From Clostridia bacterium (GTDB taxonomy: Bacteria; Bacillota; Clostridia; Oscillospirales; CAG-272): a stretch of DNA of 33,640 bases. Numbering within the stretch: position 1 is the first letter of the stretch; each line of letters starts with the position of its first letter. A model generated the notes under the pieces. It was not told the DNA's origin. It was given only the letters and a program-made list of their open reading frames with translations, and did no database searches. Below, one piece after another: positions 1-6,520 of the stretch. The stretch is taken from assembly GCA_017456985.1 (NCBI GenBank), contig JAFTIH010000047.1:1-33640 (forward strand), read 5' to 3'. The position numbers were made by a program, and so were the translations under genes.

Positions 1-489
1 AAGATCATCGGCGCCAACTCTCTTGTTACGCCCATTTTGATTATGGCAACCATACTCTTGATATGTCCCTTCTATGTGGTTTTACTGAGAAGTGCTCCCG
101 AAGGCGTGACAATCCCTCATATAATTGTTATGATGATTATTTGTGTTGCGTTGGGAATTGTTCGCATGCCGATATTCGATGCTTACGATATACAGTACCG
201 CTTTTGGAGCAAACTTCTGCCGAAAAAGCTTCTCTCGCATATCGTGCTTGGATTTTATTATTCATCCTACTTTATCGCTCTTATTATTTTGTTCTATTTT
301 CCCAACTGGGTTGTGGTTTCGCTTTTGGGCATATATCTTGGTATTGTGCAACCGCCCATACCTTCAAAGAACGGTAGTAGTCGTTACAGATCCATTCCGT
401 CTTATAAACAACTGTACGAAATATATATCACCCAAGCGGATTTTTGGGAAGAGCGTATAGCAAAAAGAAAAGCAAATAAAGGCAAATAA
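1..489 (+). CDS. Integral membrane protein, C-terminal part (AgrB-like topology, tentative)
   Basis: The reading frame is already open at base 1, so the true start lies outside the window; an internal TTG at 37 is not a convincing start. About 160 residues are visible. Four hydrophobic segments can be seen: one around ILIMATILLICPFYVVLL, one around IPHIIVMMIICVALGIV, one around IVLGFYYSSYFIALIILFYF and one around VVVSLLGIYLGIV. A short charged tail ends in KRKANKGK. The order of helix, helix, a short basic polar loop, helix, helix resembles the C-terminal half of AgrB peptide-processing endopeptidases. The catalytic His/Cys half would lie upstream and cannot be checked, so this is only a suggestion. 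Base composition is more AT-rich than most of the window. It ends at a GAGA-loop terminator. Confidence 0.6.
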   Translation, partial: KIIGANSLVTPILIMATILLICPFYVVLLRSAPEGVTIPHIIVMMIICVALGIVRMPIFDAYDIQYRFWSKLLPKKLLSHIVLGFYYSSYFIALIILFYFPNWVVVSLLGIYLGIVQPPIPSKNGSSRYRSIPSYKQLYEIYITQADFWEERIAKRKANKGK

Positions 490-494
490 CAGCT

Positions 495-525
495 TAAATA
501 ATTTGGCATCTTTCTTGTCAACACG
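495..525. repeat. 3' flank repeat, copy 1
   Basis: The stretch from TAAATAA through TTGTCAAC after the first gene is about 26 of 30 bases identical to 1253-1282, the stretch after the second gene. Both run directly into a U-tailed terminator. This points to duplicated 3' flanks around unrelated genes. Confidence 0.65.
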
Positions 526-533
526 CCCCAAAC

Positions 534-563
534 AAAAGAGCACTGCGAGAGCAGTGCTCTTTT
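534..563 (+). terminator. Rho-independent terminator after first gene
   Basis: A 13-bp perfect stem (534-546 with 551-563) carries a GAGA tetraloop, and its 3' arm ends in TCTTTT. The A-rich 5' arm makes it usable on both strands. Confidence 0.9.
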
Positions 564-571
564 GCTTGGAA

Positions 572-705
572 ATGAAGCGCGCTGACGCGCATGAAAAATG
601 AAGCAGGGCTTCGCCCTATGAAGCGTGGCTTCGCCACACGGAAAAGTTAGTGTGCGCTTCGCTTCATGCGAGCGAAAATTGCGGAGCAATTCGCGAATGC
701 TTCAT
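572..705. repeat. Mini-hairpin array A (linker ATGAAGC)
   Basis: The 7-base linker ATGAAGC occurs at 572-578, 598-604 and 618-624. It separates small hairpins at 579-590 (GCGC TGAC GCGC), 605-617 (AGGGC TTC GCCCT) and 625-637 (GTGGC TTC GCCAC). The right half holds the linker inverted, as GCTTCAT at 661-667 and 699-705, with a 15-base hairpin (AATTGC GGA GCAATT, 677-691) between. No U-tracts follow the hairpins and no gene is supported here. Confidence 0.75.
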
Positions 706-711
706 TTTCTC

Positions 712-740
712 TTGCTCCCCACCCCGAAGTGTGCTATAAT
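712..740 (+). promoter_or_regulatory. Sigma-A promoter of the 764 gene
   Basis: TTGCTC (712-717), a 17-bp spacer and TATAAT (735-740) with an extended TGC directly before the -10. Confidence 0.85.
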
Positions 741-760
741 AAAATCAGAAAGGCGGTGGG
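727..760 (+). repeat. Promoter-leader repeat, copy 1
   Basis: This 34-base block holds the -10 element and the Shine-Dalgarno sequence. It matches 1414-1447 at 31 of 34 bases, with the only differences in three adjacent positions. Confidence 0.9.
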
Positions 761-763
761 GAT

Positions 764-1255
764 ATGAAAGACTTTTGCAGTTGCATAGAAAATCGCGTTG
801 TTTATCCTATTATAATCAAAAACAACAAGAACTCCTATTTGACACTGTATTATTACACCGAGCGTTCCGATTCGATTTTACATAATTATGCGAAAAATCT
901 TTTGTATTTTAGATCAAAAGAAGAAATGGAGCGTTTCTGCGAGATCAACGAACTTACAATCGAAAATGATATTGTTGAATACGACTTTGATGCGCCTATC
1001 TCCAATCCGATCGATTACAAACGTGTTCTTGAAAATTGGAATTTGCTGAATACCATAGCAGGTACTTTCGGAATGTTCTTCGAAGGAGACATGAAAAAAT
1101 ATACCAAGCTTTATGACTTGTTGTTCAGGTTGAATACGCCCATAGAGCCAATCCCCCCAACATACGATATTGGTGATCAATATTTAGGTTTAATATTAAA
1201 AGTTTTCAGAAAAAAAGATCGATTTCTTGAAAGATTTGAATTATATAGCGAGTAA
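764..1255 (+). CDS. Uncharacterised 163-residue protein
   Basis: I do not recognise the family. The ATG at 764 follows the AGGCGGTGGGG ribosome site and a strong promoter, so the start is well supported. The protein is soluble-looking, rich in Tyr, Asn, Glu and Phe, without signal peptide or membrane segment. It is acidic in the middle and basic near the C-terminus (RKKDRFLERF). Base composition is clearly AT-rich compared with the genes after 2300. Its promoter leader is copied in front of the next gene and its 3' flank copies that of the previous gene, so it looks like a cassette inserted between repeated flanks. Size and composition would fit an immunity-type or other accessory protein, but nothing in the sequence proves that. 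Confidence 0.7.
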   Translation: MKDFCSCIENRVVYPIIIKNNKNSYLTLYYYTERSDSILHNYAKNLLYFRSKEEMERFCEINELTIENDIVEYDFDAPISNPIDYKRVLENWNLLNTIAGTFGMFFEGDMKKYTKLYDLLFRLNTPIEPIPPTYDIGDQYLGLILKVFRKKDRFLERFELYSE

Positions 1256-1282
1256 ATAAGTTGTCATCTTTTTTGTCAACTC
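1253..1282. repeat. 3' flank repeat, copy 2
   Basis: Second copy of the TAAATAA...TTGTCAAC block found at 495-525. Here its first three bases are the stop codon of the 764 gene. Confidence 0.65.
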
Positions 1283-1292
1283 AACTCAAAAC

Positions 1293-1316
1293 AAAAGCAC
1301 CCATCAGGGTGCTTTT
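1293..1316 (+). terminator. Rho-independent terminator of the 764 gene
   Basis: Stem AAAAGCACCC / GGGTGCTTTT with loop ATCA, followed by TGTTTTG. Placed like the terminator at 534-563 relative to the repeated 3' flank. Confidence 0.88.
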
Positions 1317-1398
1317 TGTTTTGGCGTCGCTCGGGATTTGAAGCGAACTCGCCGCGCACAAAAGCACGACGCCCTGCACGATTTTATTTTTCGGCATA

Positions 1399-1427
1399 TT
1401 GCAAACGAACACAAAGTGTGCTATAAT
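1399..1427 (+). promoter_or_regulatory. Sigma-A promoter of the TPR protein gene
   Basis: TTGCAA (1399-1404), 17-bp spacer, TATAAT (1422-1427) with extended TGC. The -10 lies inside the duplicated promoter-leader block. Confidence 0.85.
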
Positions 1428-1447
1428 AAAGCAAGAAAGGCGGTGGG
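1414..1447 (+). repeat. Promoter-leader repeat, copy 2
   Basis: 31 of 34 bases match 727-760, including -10 and Shine-Dalgarno. The ribosome site sits 5 bases upstream of TTG 1453, which argues for that start. Confidence 0.9.
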
Positions 1448-1452
1448 CGGAT

Positions 1453-2268
1453 TTGTTTTTAACCAAAAAATCCTTTTGGAAAATTGCTATTATAACGTTT
1501 TGCTATTTCGCCGTGGGAACCTTTGGCATTACTACGGGCGCGCTTTTGACAGCTTTGGATGCAGATGCCACCGCTTTGTTCGTTTTGGGCGCTTTTTGCT
1601 ACGCCTTTTGTCCCATCGTGTTTCTTTGGGGACGGTATGCGGAAGGAAAAGGGAAGCAGATCAATTTGGGAAACAAGCTCGTCCGCAACGAATTAAAGCC
1701 CCGCGCGTTCATCGAGGAGTATAAAAAATTAAAGGATGCAACCGATCTCGTCACAAAAAAGCCGAGTCTTGAACTTTTACAGCTGGTTGCCATAGCGTAC
1801 GATTCCTTGGACGATCAGGCGGGCGCGCTTGATGCCGTCGAGGAAATGATTCGTGTCGCAAGTGAGAAAAGGAAAACCTTTGCAAAGCTTATCAAATGCT
1901 CGTTTTTGTTTTCTTACGGTATGATTGACGAGGCGGAAGCCCTTTTTACAGAAGCGCGCACATCAAAGCTGGATTTTATATGTCAAGCCGTGACGGATGC
2001 GATTTTAAAGAGCGATCGGGCAATGGCGATGGGAGATTACAAGGCCGCAGAAGCCCAAATGTTAAAGGGGCTTTCGCAACGCGTTCCCAAGCTCGATAAC
2101 CTGTCGAAGCTGGTCCTTCATTATAAGTTAGGCGAGATCTACGAGAAATTAGAAAGCTTTGAAACGGCGATTCCGTATTATACGTACTGCGTCGATCACA
2201 GCGGCGAAACGGCGATAAAGGGCGCTGCAAGCGCCGCGTTACAGAGAATAGCGCCTTCCTACCAATAA
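1453..2268 (+). CDS. Membrane-anchored TPR-like repeat protein
   Basis: The start is taken as TTG 1453 because the ribosome site AAAGGCGGTGGG lies just upstream, in the same position as in the 764 gene; an upstream TTG at 1399 overlaps the -35 box and cannot be used. The product is about 271 residues. Two hydrophobic helices occupy roughly residues 9-60 (around IAIITFCYFAVGTFG and ALFVLGAFCYAFCPIVFL). A soluble helical region follows with TPR-like pairs, for example LLQLVAIAYDSLDDQAGALD and KLGEIYEKLESFETAIPYY. Such proteins usually serve as membrane-bound protein-interaction scaffolds; no partner can be named. The GC content rises towards the window average, so only its 5' flank resembles the preceding cassette. 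Confidence 0.8.
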   Translation: MFLTKKSFWKIAIITFCYFAVGTFGITTGALLTALDADATALFVLGAFCYAFCPIVFLWGRYAEGKGKQINLGNKLVRNELKPRAFIEEYKKLKDATDLVTKKPSLELLQLVAIAYDSLDDQAGALDAVEEMIRVASEKRKTFAKLIKCSFLFSYGMIDEAEALFTEARTSKLDFICQAVTDAILKSDRAMAMGDYKAAEAQMLKGLSQRVPKLDNLSKLVLHYKLGEIYEKLESFETAIPYYTYCVDHSGETAIKGAASAALQRIAPSYQ

Positions 2269-2271
2269 ATG

Positions 2272-2292
2272 GCGGCGGCATCGCGCCGCCGC
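2272..2292 (+). terminator. GC-rich hairpin after the TPR gene
   Basis: GCGGCGGC / GCCGCCGC stem with a 5-base loop, without a real U-tract. It may be a weak terminator or a 3'-end stabilising hairpin. Confidence 0.5.
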
Positions 2293-2324
2293 ACCATAAA
2301 AACACTTTTGGGAGATCAAACAAA

Positions 2325-3509
2325 ATGAAATCTATCGTTACCCAGTGTCGGCAGATCGAGGACAAGCTGATCTCGCTTCGCAGAGAGCTGCACAAATGCC
2401 CCGAGATCGGCGGGGCGTTGCCGAGATCAAGGGCGATCGTTTGCCGCGAGCTTGACGCTCTTGGGATCCCTTACAAATTAAACGCGGGCGACGACGGCGT
2501 CGTTGCCGAGATCAAGGGCGCGAAGGACGGAAAGACGCTCGCCTTTCGCGCGGATATGGACGCTCTTCATCTGACCGAGGCGACGAATTTACCCTTTGCG
2601 TCCGAGACGAAAGGGCTGATGCACGGATGCGGACACGACGCGCACACCGCCATCCTTCTTGCGGCGGCGGCGGTGTTAAACGCGCAAAGGGACACGCTTT
2701 GCGGCACCGTGCGGCTTCTCTTCCAGACGGGAGAAGAAACGGGAACGGGCGCCAAGCAAATGCTCGCCGAGGGCGCGCTTGACGGGGTGGATGCCATTTG
2801 CGCCATTCACGTCGGGAACCTCGCGGGAGATTCGCTGCCCGCAGGTGCGGTGGTCGTTCTCCCCGGCGCGGTGAGCGCGGGCAAGGACAAATTCACCCTG
2901 ACCGTACGGGGAAAAGGGACGCACACGGCGTTTCCCGAAAAGGGGGTTGACCCCATCCTCGTCGCCGCGAGGATCGTCAACGCCTGCGAGGAGCTTTCGG
3001 CGCGAGAGCTTCCCGTTGGAAGCGCGGCGGTGCTCAGCTTTGGCAGCTTTCTGGCGGGGATCGATCACAACACCATCCCCGACACCGCGCTTTTGAAGGG
3101 AAGCATCCGCGCGCAGGACGTTGCCGTCAGAAGCTTTTTGGGCGAGCGGCTCACGGATATTGCCGAGGGGATCGCGACCGCCTTTCGGGCGACATGCGAG
3201 GTCGAGATCAAAAGAGGCTCCGCCACGGTAATGAACGACCCTGCGTTAAGCGCGCTCGTTTCGGATGCCGTCGCTGCGGCAATTGGAGAAGACTTGGTAT
3301 TTACCTCGCTGCCATCACCGCTGATGGGCTCGGACGATTTTGCAAATTATGCCGCAAAAATTCCCGCCGTATATTTCTTTTTATGCACGAACAACCCTGA
3401 AAAGGGCATCACGGCGGCAAACCACAACCCCGCCTTTGACGTGGATGAAGGGGTCTTGTGGGAGGGCGTCGCGGCGTATTGCGCCACTGCGGCAGCGTAT
3501 TTGAAATAA
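2325..3509 (+). CDS. M20 family amidohydrolase (M20D, N-acyl amino acid or hippurate hydrolase type)
   Basis: A 394-residue cytoplasmic metal-dependent amidohydrolase that hydrolyses an N-acyl or peptide-like amide bond. Family motifs are in order: LHKCPEIGG near residue 25, FRADMDAL near 75, MHGCGHDAH at 99-107 (Cys102 and His104 as expected metal ligands), FQTGEETGTGAKQMLAEGAL near 133, an inserted dimerisation (lid) domain around 170-290 and NHNPAFDVDE near 370. Length is normal for the family. The start ATG follows GGGAGATCAAACAAA. The exact substrate cannot be read: hippurate, N-acetyl-diaminopimelate and auxin-type conjugates are all used by relatives. No lysine-biosynthesis neighbours are present, so a general scavenging role is as likely as a diaminopimelate role. 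Confidence 0.92.
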   Translation: MKSIVTQCRQIEDKLISLRRELHKCPEIGGALPRSRAIVCRELDALGIPYKLNAGDDGVVAEIKGAKDGKTLAFRADMDALHLTEATNLPFASETKGLMHGCGHDAHTAILLAAAAVLNAQRDTLCGTVRLLFQTGEETGTGAKQMLAEGALDGVDAICAIHVGNLAGDSLPAGAVVVLPGAVSAGKDKFTLTVRGKGTHTAFPEKGVDPILVAARIVNACEELSARELPVGSAAVLSFGSFLAGIDHNTIPDTALLKGSIRAQDVAVRSFLGERLTDIAEGIATAFRATCEVEIKRGSATVMNDPALSALVSDAVAAAIGEDLVFTSLPSPLMGSDDFANYAAKIPAVYFFLCTNNPEKGITAANHNPAFDVDEGVLWEGVAAYCATAAAYLK

Positions 3510-3516
3510 AAAGCGC

Positions 3517-3533
3517 CCGCCTTGCGAAGGCGG
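3517..3533. repeat. Isolated perfect mini-hairpin
   Basis: CCGCCTT GCG AAGGCGG directly after the amidohydrolase stop codon. It is similar in design to the units of the hairpin arrays but single and without U-tract. Confidence 0.6.
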
Positions 3534-3571
3534 AGCACAAAACGCGGCGCAAGCACGCATTTTGTCAAAAC

Positions 3572-3611
3572 AAAGGGACGAGGAGTTCTCAAGACTCCCC
3601 GTCCTCTTTTT
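3572..3611. terminator. Bidirectional terminator between convergent genes
   Basis: Imperfect stem of about 12 bp (GGGACGAGGAGT against ACTCCCCGTCCT) with loop TCTCAAG, TTTTT on the plus side and an A-run on the other side. It lies between the amidohydrolase and the minus-strand zinc-ribbon gene. Confidence 0.8.
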
Positions 3612-3619
3612 GATCTGCA

Positions 3620-4393
3620 TTATTTCCGCACGACGTACGCCATATTGACGCAGGGGTTCGTGGTGTAGTTGTATTCGGCGTCGTACGCCTCGCGGTCGCC
3701 CGCGCCCTCACCGTACACGACGATGACGTCACCCGCGATAAACCTTTGCCGCTCATCAAGCAGGCAATCCCGTACGATCAGCTTATATTCGGAGCCGTTC
3801 TCTGCCTCACAGAGATAGCAAAGGTCCTCCTCGTCGTTGTAATACTCGTCAACGCAGGTCACGCTTTCCGTCACCTTCAGCGTCAGGGACACGAATTTTC
3901 CCTCATACGCATCCGACAAGCGGTAAAACTGCTCGGGCGTCACGCTCTCGCATCTTGCAATATATTCTTCCTTCGTGATCGAGTCGTCCACGGGTGATTC
4001 AAACCAGTCGGCGATCCCCGAAAGAAGACTGCCGCCGATGGCAAGCCCGATGGGGAACAGCAAGCACGCGAGGGCGATCACGACCGCAAGAACCTTTTTC
4101 CAAGTGTCGTGCGGGCTGGTCACGATCAGCACGATGCCGACGATCGGAAAGACGAAGAGCATCAAAACGATAAACCACCACGCGTAGTACCAAGCGGTGG
4201 GGATCGTCGTGGTGCGTTTTTTTCTTGCGCGCTTTACCGCAGGGCGGTTGCCCGCACGCATTTCTTCCGTGCATTCCTTGCCGCACGAGGGGCAAAACCT
4301 CCCGTCAAAAAAGCAATTGCAATCGGGGCATTTGTTGAGGTCGGAGCGATCCAGCTCCTCGTCGTCCGCGAATGCGCCAAGCGGTCTTCCCAT
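3620..4393 (-). CDS. Zinc-ribbon membrane protein
   Basis: The start is placed at the ATG whose first base is 4393 because an AAAGGAAGG ribosome site precedes it; the frame extends further upstream, but that part runs through the promoter. The product is 257 residues. An N-terminal zinc ribbon shows CPDC at 22-25 and CPSCG at 34-38. A basic linker with RARKKR follows, then two hydrophobic segments (WYYAWWFIVLMLFVFPIVGIV and VLAVVIALACLLFPIGLAIG). An acidic C-terminal domain of about 120 residues has beta-strand pattern and resembles tRNA_anti or OB-like extracytoplasmic domains (VSLTLKVTESV, DVIVVYGEGAG). This layout is common in Clostridia membrane proteins of unknown role. Confidence 0.8.
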   Translation of the reverse strand: MGRPLGAFADDEELDRSDLNKCPDCNCFFDGRFCPSCGKECTEEMRAGNRPAVKRARKKRTTTIPTAWYYAWWFIVLMLFVFPIVGIVLIVTSPHDTWKKVLAVVIALACLLFPIGLAIGGSLLSGIADWFESPVDDSITKEEYIARCESVTPEQFYRLSDAYEGKFVSLTLKVTESVTCVDEYYNDEEDLCYLCEAENGSEYKLIVRDCLLDERQRFIAGDVIVVYGEGAGDREAYDAEYNYTTNPCVNMAYVVRK

Positions 4394-4433
4394 ATCGTAA
4401 ACCTTCCTTTCGTTTGCGTTGGTTTCCATCGTC

Positions 4434-4462
4434 ATTATAGCAAAAAAGGCGCGCGGTGTCAA
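4434..4462 (-). promoter_or_regulatory. Sigma-A promoter of the zinc-ribbon gene
   Basis: On the minus strand: perfect TTGACA (4462-4457), 17-bp spacer, perfect TATAAT (4439-4434) with extended TGC. It is divergent from the promoter at 4493. Confidence 0.92.
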
Positions 4463-4492
4463 GTGCTTTGCCAAAAAGGGAACCGAGCACCC

Positions 4493-4521
4493 TTGACACC
4501 CTCCCTTGTTTATGGTAAAAT
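4493..4521 (+). promoter_or_regulatory. Sigma-A promoter of the 4549 gene
   Basis: TTGACA (4493-4498), 17-bp spacer, TAAAAT (4516-4521) with extended TGG. The whole promoter, spacer included, is nearly identical to 5185-5213. Confidence 0.92.
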
Positions 4522-4548
4522 GGAAACGAAATCAGAAAGGACATTACC

Positions 4549-5148
4549 ATGCAAAAAGAAAAGCTGAATCTGATCAACGTAAAAACGGATCTTTCGCACG
4601 TTCTTGCCGAGCAAACCGAAAACAGGGCAGAGGCGCGGCTGACCGTTATCATTCCCATCGCCGCGCTTGCCGCGGTGGTCGGCTTTCTTCTCGACAGCGT
4701 GTGGATTGGCGTGGCGATTTTCGCGCTCTCCTTCGTTGAGATCTACCGCTACGCAGTTGAGAAAAAGGAGCAGAGGGGCAAGAAAAAGGCACTCGAAGCG
4801 GCGCTTGAGAAGGGGGACCTTTCGATCGCCGTCAAAACGCTTTCGCACGTCGCAAAGGAGACCGTTTACGAGCCGTACACGCATACGAGAACCACGGGAA
4901 CGCACGCACACGCGACAAAAACCATTACCGTCTTTCACTTTGAAGGGGGCGGCGCGTGGCGCGTCCCCAAGTTCGACGTCCATTATCCTTGGAGCGCGGC
5001 GTTTTATTTGAGCGCAGAGGGACTTGAAAACACCTCGGTGGGCGGCAACGAATTTTTCTACATCTCTTTGCAAGGGCATTACGAGATCTCCTACGTTTAC
5101 CCCTGCAAGTTCTTTGAGCTTGACGAGAGCTTGAAAAAAGAGCCCTGA
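4549..5148 (+). CDS. Membrane protein, paralogue 1 of a tandem pair
   Basis: A 199-residue protein. Two adjacent hydrophobic segments lie at about residues 30-67 (LTVIIPIAALAAVVGFLL and VWIGVAIFALSFVEIYRY), followed by a charged helix (KKEQRGKKKALEAAL) and a soluble beta-rich domain to the end. Its C-terminal motif YEISYVYPCKFFELDE matches KEIKLCYPCKTYEYKE of the next gene; with the same architecture and almost the same promoter, this indicates an old tandem duplication. A run of His and Thr (YTHTRTTGTHAHATKT) is peculiar to this copy and could bind metal. I do not recognise a named family. The ATG follows AGAAAGGACATTACC. Confidence 0.82.
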   Translation: MQKEKLNLINVKTDLSHVLAEQTENRAEARLTVIIPIAALAAVVGFLLDSVWIGVAIFALSFVEIYRYAVEKKEQRGKKKALEAALEKGDLSIAVKTLSHVAKETVYEPYTHTRTTGTHAHATKTITVFHFEGGGAWRVPKFDVHYPWSAAFYLSAEGLENTSVGGNEFFYISLQGHYEISYVYPCKFFELDESLKKEP

Positions 5149-5162
5149 CGACACGAAAAGTG

Positions 5163-5177
5163 GCGCGCCTTGCGCGC
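5163..5177. repeat. Single mini-hairpin GCGCGC CTT GCGCGC
   Basis: Perfect 6-bp stem with a 3-base loop just before the second copy of the duplicated promoter. Same style as the hairpin-array units. Confidence 0.6.
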
Positions 5178-5184
5178 GAAAAAC

Positions 5185-5213
5185 TTGACACTCACCCTTG
5201 TTTATGGTAAAAT
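5185..5213 (+). promoter_or_regulatory. Sigma-A promoter of the 5265 gene
   Basis: TTGACA (5185-5190), 17-bp spacer, TAAAAT (5208-5213). Between -35 and just past -10 it differs from the 4493 promoter at only a few bases, and the spacer is also conserved. Confidence 0.92.
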
Positions 5214-5264
5214 GGGAGCGAAAACAAATCTTAAAATTGCAACAAAAAAACAAAGGTGAAAGCT

Positions 5265-5777
5265 ATGGCAACCAAAAACGTTATTACGAAGATCACGGTC
5301 GAGAAGGAACTCCGCGCACTTTACAAAAGAGAGCACAAAGGGCTGATTTTGCTTTTGTTCGTCGTGGCGCCCGTTTTGATCCTGCTGGATGCGCTTGTCC
5401 TTTGGGGAATCTTTTCCCATATCGACAACACTGCGATTCAAATCGTTTACGGCATCTTGCTCGGAGGGCTTGGCATCCTCTTCCCCCTATGCATCTCCAT
5501 TGTTGCATCCCATTCGCTCCTTTCGGAAAAAAGGCACCTGAAAAAAGGTGAGTTTCTCGTCGCCGTGGAGCCTTTGCGCTACAAGGATGAGGAGCCCGTT
5601 TATCGGCACGGCTTACAAAACTTCTTATATTTTTCGGACTTTGAGCGATACAGAGTGAGCAACTTTGCGTATGAGTTTGCATCCTCGGGGGACGCGTATT
5701 ACCTCGTTCACTACCCCGGCAAAAAAGAGATCAAGCTTTGCTATCCCTGCAAGACGTACGAATATAAGGAATCATAA
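5265..5777 (+). CDS. Membrane protein, paralogue 2 of a tandem pair
   Basis: The ATG at 5265 is preferred over the in-frame GTG at 5256 because the AAAGGTG ribosome site overlaps that GTG and is ideally spaced for 5265. The product is 170 residues, with two hydrophobic segments (about 26-50, GLILLLFVVAPVLILLDALV, and about 60-85, IVYGILLGGLGILFPLCISI). A soluble C-terminal domain ends in CYPCKTYEYKE, matching the end of the 4549 product. The two proteins share layout and end motif but have diverged strongly elsewhere. The stop codon overlaps an ATG of the following gene, so the two are probably cotranscribed. Confidence 0.8.
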   Translation: MATKNVITKITVEKELRALYKREHKGLILLLFVVAPVLILLDALVLWGIFSHIDNTAIQIVYGILLGGLGILFPLCISIVASHSLLSEKRHLKKGEFLVAVEPLRYKDEEPVYRHGLQNFLYFSDFERYRVSNFAYEFASSGDAYYLVHYPGKKEIKLCYPCKTYEYKES

Positions 5778-5803
5778 TGAAACAGTCAAAAAAGGAGAAA
5801 ACC

Positions 5804-6346
5804 ATGTCTTTTGATGCCTTTGACGAAAACGAAGCGTTTCAAGCGAAATGCTCCAAAAAATTCTACGTACTATTCGCAATTTTTGCCGTGGTGACGCTTC
5901 TGCTCACCTTTGCACTCATCCGCACGGGCAAGATGGAGATCCTTCTTGAGGACGGCACGCCGATGGGGGCGGGCGCCAAGCTCCTGCTTACCACGCTGCT
6001 TTTCGCCGTCATTTTCACCTGGCTTGTATCGCTTTTAACGCTGATAAAGCTGGGCGGCACTGCATTTATCATAGATAAGGACGGCATTCACGCGACGGTA
6101 AGCGGTGGCATTCTCTTCGCCTTTATCCTGTTCGTCCCCGTGCGCCGCATCCCGTTTGATGCTATTTTATCGCTGTCCGAGGAAAACGGCATCCTTTCGG
6201 CAAAGCTCGACAAATCCAAGCTCGAAACGCCCGCCATCTTCCGCCCCTTTCTCCGCTCGGAGTATCATTTTCTCTCGGGCTTTACCACCGCAAAGGTGGG
6301 ACAGATCCGCGAGGCGATCGCCCGCTTTACGGGCAAGGACGCATAA
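5804..6346 (+). CDS. PH-like membrane protein
   Basis: ATG 5804 is chosen because AAAGGAG lies 6 bases upstream; an ATG at 5777 that overlaps the previous stop has no ribosome site. The product is 180 residues. Two hydrophobic helices (FYVLFAIFAVVTLLLTFALI and LLLTTLLFAVIFTWLVSLLTL) are followed by a beta-rich segment typical of bacterial PH-like domains: TAFIIDKDGIHATVSG, VRRIPFDAILSLSEENG, then a C-terminal helix IREAIARF. Such proteins sit in the cytoplasmic membrane with the PH fold in the cytosol; their function is generally unknown. It probably shares a transcript with the preceding gene and ends at a strong terminator. Confidence 0.8.
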   Translation: MSFDAFDENEAFQAKCSKKFYVLFAIFAVVTLLLTFALIRTGKMEILLEDGTPMGAGAKLLLTTLLFAVIFTWLVSLLTLIKLGGTAFIIDKDGIHATVSGGILFAFILFVPVRRIPFDAILSLSEENGILSAKLDKSKLETPAIFRPFLRSEYHFLSGFTTAKVGQIREAIARFTGKDA

Positions 6347-6355
6347 GCTAATCGT

Positions 6356-6387
6356 AAAAAATGAGAGCGCTCGCTCTCATTTTTTAT
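6356..6387 (+). terminator. Rho-independent terminator
   Basis: AATGAGAGC GCTC GCTCTCATT hairpin flanked by an A-run and TTTTTATTT. It closes the 4549-6346 cluster. Confidence 0.92.
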
Positions 6388-6439
6388 TTGTAAAACGAAG
6401 AGCGCGGCGGCGCTTTTTTCATTTTTTTCCAAAAATATC

Positions 6440-6468
6440 TTGCGTTTTGACTTCTTTTATGCTATAAT
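6440..6468 (+). promoter_or_regulatory. Promoter of the TetR gene
   Basis: TTGCGT (6440-6445), 17-bp spacer, TATAAT (6463-6468) with extended TGC. A TTGACT at 6447 is too close to act as -35. Confidence 0.8.
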
Positions 6469-6471
6469 TTG

Positions 6472-6501
6472 ATTGAAACTAAATCACAGTCTAGTTTTAA
6501 T
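6472..6501. promoter_or_regulatory. Candidate TetR operator
   Basis: Inverted repeat ATTGAAACTA (6472-6481) and TAGTTTTAAT (6492-6501), 9 of 10 bases paired, with a 10-base centre. It starts 3 bases after the -10 and so covers the expected transcription start of the regulator gene, as in TetR autoregulation. Confidence 0.65.
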
Positions 6502-6520
6502 ACGGATTTGAGGAACGACA

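Noticed and set aside
1399-1452. TTG 1399 as start of the TPR protein
   Set aside because: It overlaps the -35 box and precedes the transcription start; TTG 1453 has the ribosome site.
6447-6452. TTGACT as the -35 of the TetR promoter
   Set aside because: It is only 10 bases from the TATAAT; TTGCGT at 6440 has the correct 17-bp spacing.
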